NCBI GenBank assembly: GCA_951230915.1
Contig: OX579636.1
Location: 32,051,567-32,115,566 of the forward strand
Reading direction: 5' to 3'
DNA from: Antitrichia curtipendula
Taxonomy: Eukaryota; Streptophyta; Bryopsida; Hypnales; Leucodontaceae
Length of the DNA stretch: 64,000 nt
Under the pieces are notes generated by a model. That model was not told the DNA's origin. It searched no databases and saw nothing but the letters and a program-made list of their open reading frames with translations. Below are positions 59,491 to 64,000 of the stretch, piece after piece. The first letter of the stretch is position 1. Every line of letters begins with the position of its first letter. Made by a program: the position numbers and the translations under genes.

Positions 59491-60433
59491 GCAATAACAA
59501 GTGTGTTAAAGCATTTTAGATGTTTTCAACTCAAGGTAGCTTGAAATCCCAATTTACCTCAAGTTCTTGTTCCAGTTCAAACTTCTAGCTCATTACCATA
59601 AGCTAATAAACCCCCCTACCCCCTTAACTCAACTGGAGAATCAAGCCAAATTCATTATACCTTGCATTGGGCATAGGTATAATGGCTTAGGGAATAACAT
59701 TTCCAATTGGTTTAGGGCTTGCATTTGATTTTTAAATTGCATCTTTGTCCCTATTGACCAATCTATTTGTGAGAAATTGGTCTGCCTCCTGTGAAAAACT
59801 GGTGAGAGCAAAGATCACAAACACGTAGGGTTGGTTTAGTGTGCAAAAGTCAGAAGGGAAAAATTAAGCTGGCTATTTGGACATTTTAGTACACGTGGTT
59901 TTTGACATTGAAAATTTGTGCTTAACAAGATTGAATGAAGAAAATTCGAAATGGAAACAATATCTAAAATTAATACATCTACGAAGGAAATGACTGGTAA
60001 TTCACAAATACAAAAAAATGGCACGGTATTGGATACATGCCCACAATAATATGTGATATAGCACAACCGCAATGCACCTCGTCCATCGTGGCGTTCACAA
60101 GCACAACCGCAATAAAACCGCAATAAAACCGCAATATGTGCTCAACTTACACCAATCAAATCTTCAAAAGAAAATGCCCTGATCAAAATTAGGTAAGTAA
60201 ATATTATTGACGATCCAAAACTCTCAGGTACAACAATCAGTCAAATTCTTCAAAAGAAAATGCCCTGATAACACTCAGGTATGTAGAACACTCCGGTACA
60301 CAAACTATTCACCGACCATTATTCCACTTCTGCGTACTACTACATTCTACTCTTCTCGGGTGAAGAGACCAGACATAGATAACTATAGAACTTACCTTGA
60401 AATCAGTTGTGATATGTCGCAGACATATACACG
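59491..60433. other. Spacer and probable 3' flank of the LRR gene
   Basis: Nothing coding is seen. The sequence aattcttcaaaagaaaatgccctgat occurs twice in near-identical form (about 60155-60185 and 60242-60270), an 86-bp-offset local duplication. Confidence 0.45.
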
Positions 60434-63400
60434 TCATGGTGCTGGAACTCCACGAGAGTATTCTTTGATGAGCCCAGTGCCATGGACATGTCGGCTCTGA
60501 GAGTGTCGATGACGAAGAGGTAACTCGGACGGAGCTTTATTCTTCAGTGCACTGGGTCGAGAACCATGTCCAGTTCCAGACTTCTCCCCAACACGCTTAT
60601 CTCGATGACGTGGGCTGGAGGCAGTGGATACAGCAGTTTTTCCGTTTCGCCGAAGGGGTTTGCTCTGTGAAGATGTCTTGCCTCGTTGATGGGTGTGGTG
60701 GCTGGTAGTGCCCAAGGCAGCTCTAGCAACACTGTCCACTGATGCGTCTCTTGCAGAGACAGCCTTCATCGCCTGCTTGTTGAGGTATACGACATGTGGA
60801 GCGATTCCAATGATCAACTTTCGCAGTGGCTCCTCGCCCAGGTTGCTGTGCAATGGATTTCCCAAAAGGTTGATTGCCTGGAGAGAACTGTAATTGGCGG
60901 CTAACTGTCCAATAGATTTACCTGATGCAAGCTTGTTGAAACTCAAATCGATGAAGCTAAGTTTCAGTAGTCGATGCAGCCCTTCCACCTCACTTAACTT
61001 GTTTCCAGCCAAGTGCAGTTCTCTCAAAGAAGTACAATTGGCCAAACCTGTGAAAATCATCGGCATTTAGGGTATGACCATACTCTGGAATGACAGAGAA
61101 ACGCAGTTATCTGAAAACTAACCATATTTGTGATAACCACCAAATTTGCACACTATCCCGCAAAAACTATATGTTCTGTAACACTCACCATGTCCGATTC
61201 TCAGAATCCGATTATACGACAAGTTCAGCACACGCAATCGCGAAAGTTCACGGAACCCCTCGATAACAACAATCTTGTTCCGTGACAAATCCAGTGTATG
61301 TAAGCTTTTTGGAAGACACCCAGGCACAATGCGTACTGCATCATGCAAACAAAAGAATTAGCACACGCTGCTTGAGAAAACTCACTCAATTTTGAATCCA
61401 GCTATCACACTGTATTCAAAGAACAAGTTTCACTTAGAAGTTGAAACCGGTCATAAAATCGCCCAGAAAAATACATAGACGTGAACTCAATGCCAATTGG
61501 CAATATAATATTAATAATATCAAAATTCATGATAATAATAATAGTAATATTAAATATAATAGCAACAGTAATAAAAAATAACACGTTGTATAGATGAGTA
61601 CTCACCAACGGCGTTTGCTGAGAGGTTGAGGGTCTTCAAATTGTTGTGCACTCCGAGAGGCGGAACAAGCTTTAAGCCCACACCAGAGAAATGGGCAACT
61701 GTTGACAGTGGATTCACTGACCGGGCAATGAAGCTCGCCATCTCACTGTCCGCATCTGGAAATTGATCCCCGGGGTGGTTTCTACGGTCCAAGACAGCAC
61801 TCCCATCTGCTTGAATCAGATCAGATCGGGAAGCTCTTGCTCGAAAAAAGGAAGCTGCTGGTGCTGAAGGTTCTGTATCCGAATAAGCTATAGTTTCAGG
61901 TTCATCATCTGCTGTGAGAGAAAATGGATCAATACTGCTAATCCACTCTTCGACTCTTCTCAAATCAGGTCGATCTAACACGGATACTTTGGGGTCCTTC
62001 TCGCTGTCGTCATGGGCCGTCACAGATTCGAAATAAGACCCCTCGACTTGTGTAACTTCATTAGTGACAGTAACCATATGCGGGACATCAATTCCATCAT
62101 CGTCCTCAACTATCTCGCCAATTATAGGACACGGTCCACTACGAACACTCTCAGGATGATAAGCATCACTCTTAGAGTAGGACGCATCAACTTCCAACTT
62201 CGGGGAACCACTGTAGTAATCGACATCAGAGGAATAGCCAGTAGCGCCAGAGATCAGTAATCTATCAGATCTGCTAAGAGAAGAGCTGGTTACTAAACCA
62301 TTGCCCTCGGGATAGATATTACGGTGTGAGATGAGAAACATCTTCCACCACGGTTTCTGCTTCAGTGCTGAGGGATTTTTGTCAGGAAACTTCAAATTTA
62401 AGTAAAGCTCTTTAGCATCCCTGAGATCAACTTCTGAATGTGGACTCTCCACTACACTCTTCGGTAAGTTAATAGAGAAATCGCGCCCGTTAACATTCAG
62501 ATACGATGGACTTCCTTGAGAAACTGGTACTAGGTCCTGGTCAGTAGATTGACCCGGATCTTGCTGAGAAACAAGGCCCAGGTGATAGAGACCACCTTCG
62601 CTGCGAGCTTTTTTGAGGGTATGATCGACATGCTGAGGTTGCATGTGGGACTGGTCATCCTCCACGTCCTCATCGGAACGGCCCAAACATGAGTTATCAT
62701 CATGATAAACACCTGGGTCACTAACGTAGTCTCCTATGGCATCCTCTTCAAAGGAATGACTTGCAGCAATATCAGACCCGTGAGCCATGTTGGAGTGGAA
62801 TTCGTAATATGTTGCAGTTCCATTGTCCGCGCTAAATCCTGAGCGTTGTTCATCTGGAGAGTGCTCACCACTACCCGACCCCTCGGACTGATGCCCAATC
62901 TGAATAATACAAGAGTCTGCAGTCTCTGCATTTGAAGACATTGATGTCAATAATAAGCACATCAGATGCTCTGGATACTATTTAATATCCAACAACAAAT
63001 AGCCAATAGCCAAAAGTAGGAGATGGTAGAACCCAATGGGAACGAGTGATTATTACACAAGTGCAACAACAGTAAAAAAGGATCTCCATTACGTCCTTGT
63101 CAAAAATAGGTCAAGAGAAAGGGATTTCGCACATACTTTCAAACTCTTCATCTTCATCACCCTCGTATGCTACTTCTGCAACCTCGATCCGAGCGCTGAT
63201 AGCCTCTCCAAGCCAATTCGCCTCATCTTTCTTTATTACACTCACACCCCTTGTGTCAAATTCAAACAATTCAGAGTGGCTTTGTTTGGGAACTTCTGCA
63301 CAAGCAGGACCATTTTGCTCTGCCCAGTTGGATATATCTTCATATTTAGCCCATTCTGCAATCGAAGGAACAGACAGTAGCTTCTTTGAGATGCTTCCAG

Positions 63401-63782
63401 TTGACATCATAGATTTCTCATTGTTAGTTGTCAAATCCAAAACTGTAAAGGAATTATCGTCCTTTCCCATGGAGCCTTTCTGAGAGCTCTCAGAGAGAAT
63501 GTCGCTGTCTTTTGATAAAAGTGCCTTCTGCGATGACTCCCAAACACTGTCACTCTCTAAACACTCTGCTGGAGTGATGACCTGTTCCAAGAAAGCAAGT
63601 TGTTAAAATTGATGTTACTAATCACGAGCCTATTCCCTAACCTCAGATTCATGAAAGATTAAGAAGTCACTGTAAAACCCTTACATTAAAAATCATATCA
63701 AAACTGTGCAACATTAAGAACAAAATACCTTCAGCTTTCCCTTGCGAGTAAACATTGATGTCAGACAGGTTATCTTGCCCAT
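60434..63782 (-). CDS. SDS22-type leucine-rich-repeat protein (plant outer-arm dynein light chain 1-like family)
   Basis: Five exons join in phase from ATG 63782 to the stop at 60434: 63782-63729, 63581-63137, 62925-61606, 61335-61189, 61047-60434 (2580 nt, 859 residues). The N-terminus MGKITCLTSMFTRKGK is followed by a long acidic, Ser-rich region. A family signature, QKPWWKMFLISHRNIYP, sits near 357-373. From about 575 to 745 there are five or six SDS22-class repeats (LKTLNLSANAV, LHTLDLSRNKI, LRVLNLSYNRI, LRELHLAGNKL, LSFIDLSFNKL, LQAINLLGNPL) capped by an LRR-cap-like APHVVYLN. The tail is basic and Ser-rich. Arabidopsis relatives are annotated as outer-arm dynein light chain 1 proteins, but seed plants lack flagellar dynein, so a scaffold role is likelier. 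The partner is unknown. Confidence 0.9.
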
Positions 63783-63872
63783 GATTCCTCTAGCCGCAAA
63801 GCTCACAGTAAAATGCGAAGCAGATGACCAGCTTCCTCAATCCCTCCACACAGACCGTTTCCCCACCGAAAA

Positions 63873-63882
63873 AAACCCTAAA
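63873..63882 (-). promoter_or_regulatory. Telo-box in 5' region of LRR gene
   Basis: aaaccctaaa about 90 bp upstream of ATG 63782, consistent with a plant telo-box in the proximal promoter or 5' UTR. The rest of 63783-64000 shows no other feature. Confidence 0.4.
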
Positions 63883-64000
63883 CCAGAAGCCCCTCTCTCC
63901 AAATTCCATCAAGATACAAGTGCACACGTGCACAGCAGCTAGCTACCCGGCGAAATTGAAGTAAACAGCCCTGGTATGATATAGCTGCGCGCTATCTTGC

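Noticed and set aside
60693..60893. Plus-strand frame opposite the last LRR exon
   Set aside because: Antisense shadow of the LRR gene.

Overview
The window looks like nuclear DNA of a land plant, most likely a moss or another seedless plant. It has intron-rich genes with canonical GT-AG junctions, plant telomere-type TTTAGGG motifs in promoters and introns, AT-rich gene-poor spacers and many small terminal-inverted-repeat elements. The species assignment is inference. One 200-base assembly gap lies at 12413-12612.

Left block (1-12.1 kb). A minus-strand gene carries a GCM/WRKY-type zinc cluster followed by a MULE-like DDE transposase core and runs off the left edge. Its reading frame continues upstream through two in-frame stop codons. 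Across an intergenic stretch, which holds a possible small three-exon gene, lies a divergent plus-strand gene of ten exons (5093-11678, about 1047 residues). It joins a ParB/sulfiredoxin-like fold to a beta-type (permuted) DNA amino-methyltransferase with altered catalytic motifs. Its 2.5-kb first intron is studded with GC-rich palindromes built on ctcGGCGCCgag. The transposase gene beside a bacterial-style ParB-methyltransferase is the most unusual feature of the window.

Middle block (12.1-30.3 kb). AT-rich repeats and a GC-rich hairpin island (16.9-17.6 kb) precede a complete 26-exon M16 metallopeptidase gene (insulin-degrading-enzyme type, minus strand, 28156-18118). Its splice phases add up to an uninterrupted 1007-residue protein with an intact HxxEH...E zinc site.

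Right-centre block (30.3-60.4 kb). No intact gene is seen here. It is mostly decayed transposable elements: a broken piggyBac transposase (39.4-40.9 kb), several short elements bounded by TTAA-CCCCTA termini that look like its non-autonomous relatives, one of these split by a younger insertion flanked by a 9-bp duplication, several foldback elements and AT microsatellites.

Right edge (60.4-63.8 kb). A complete five-exon minus-strand gene encodes an 859-residue SDS22-type leucine-rich-repeat protein of the plant family usually annotated as outer-arm dynein light chain 1-like.

The two housekeeping-type genes (M16 peptidase and LRR protein) appear functional. The two left genes look mobile or selfish in origin. 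The rest is repeat-derived.
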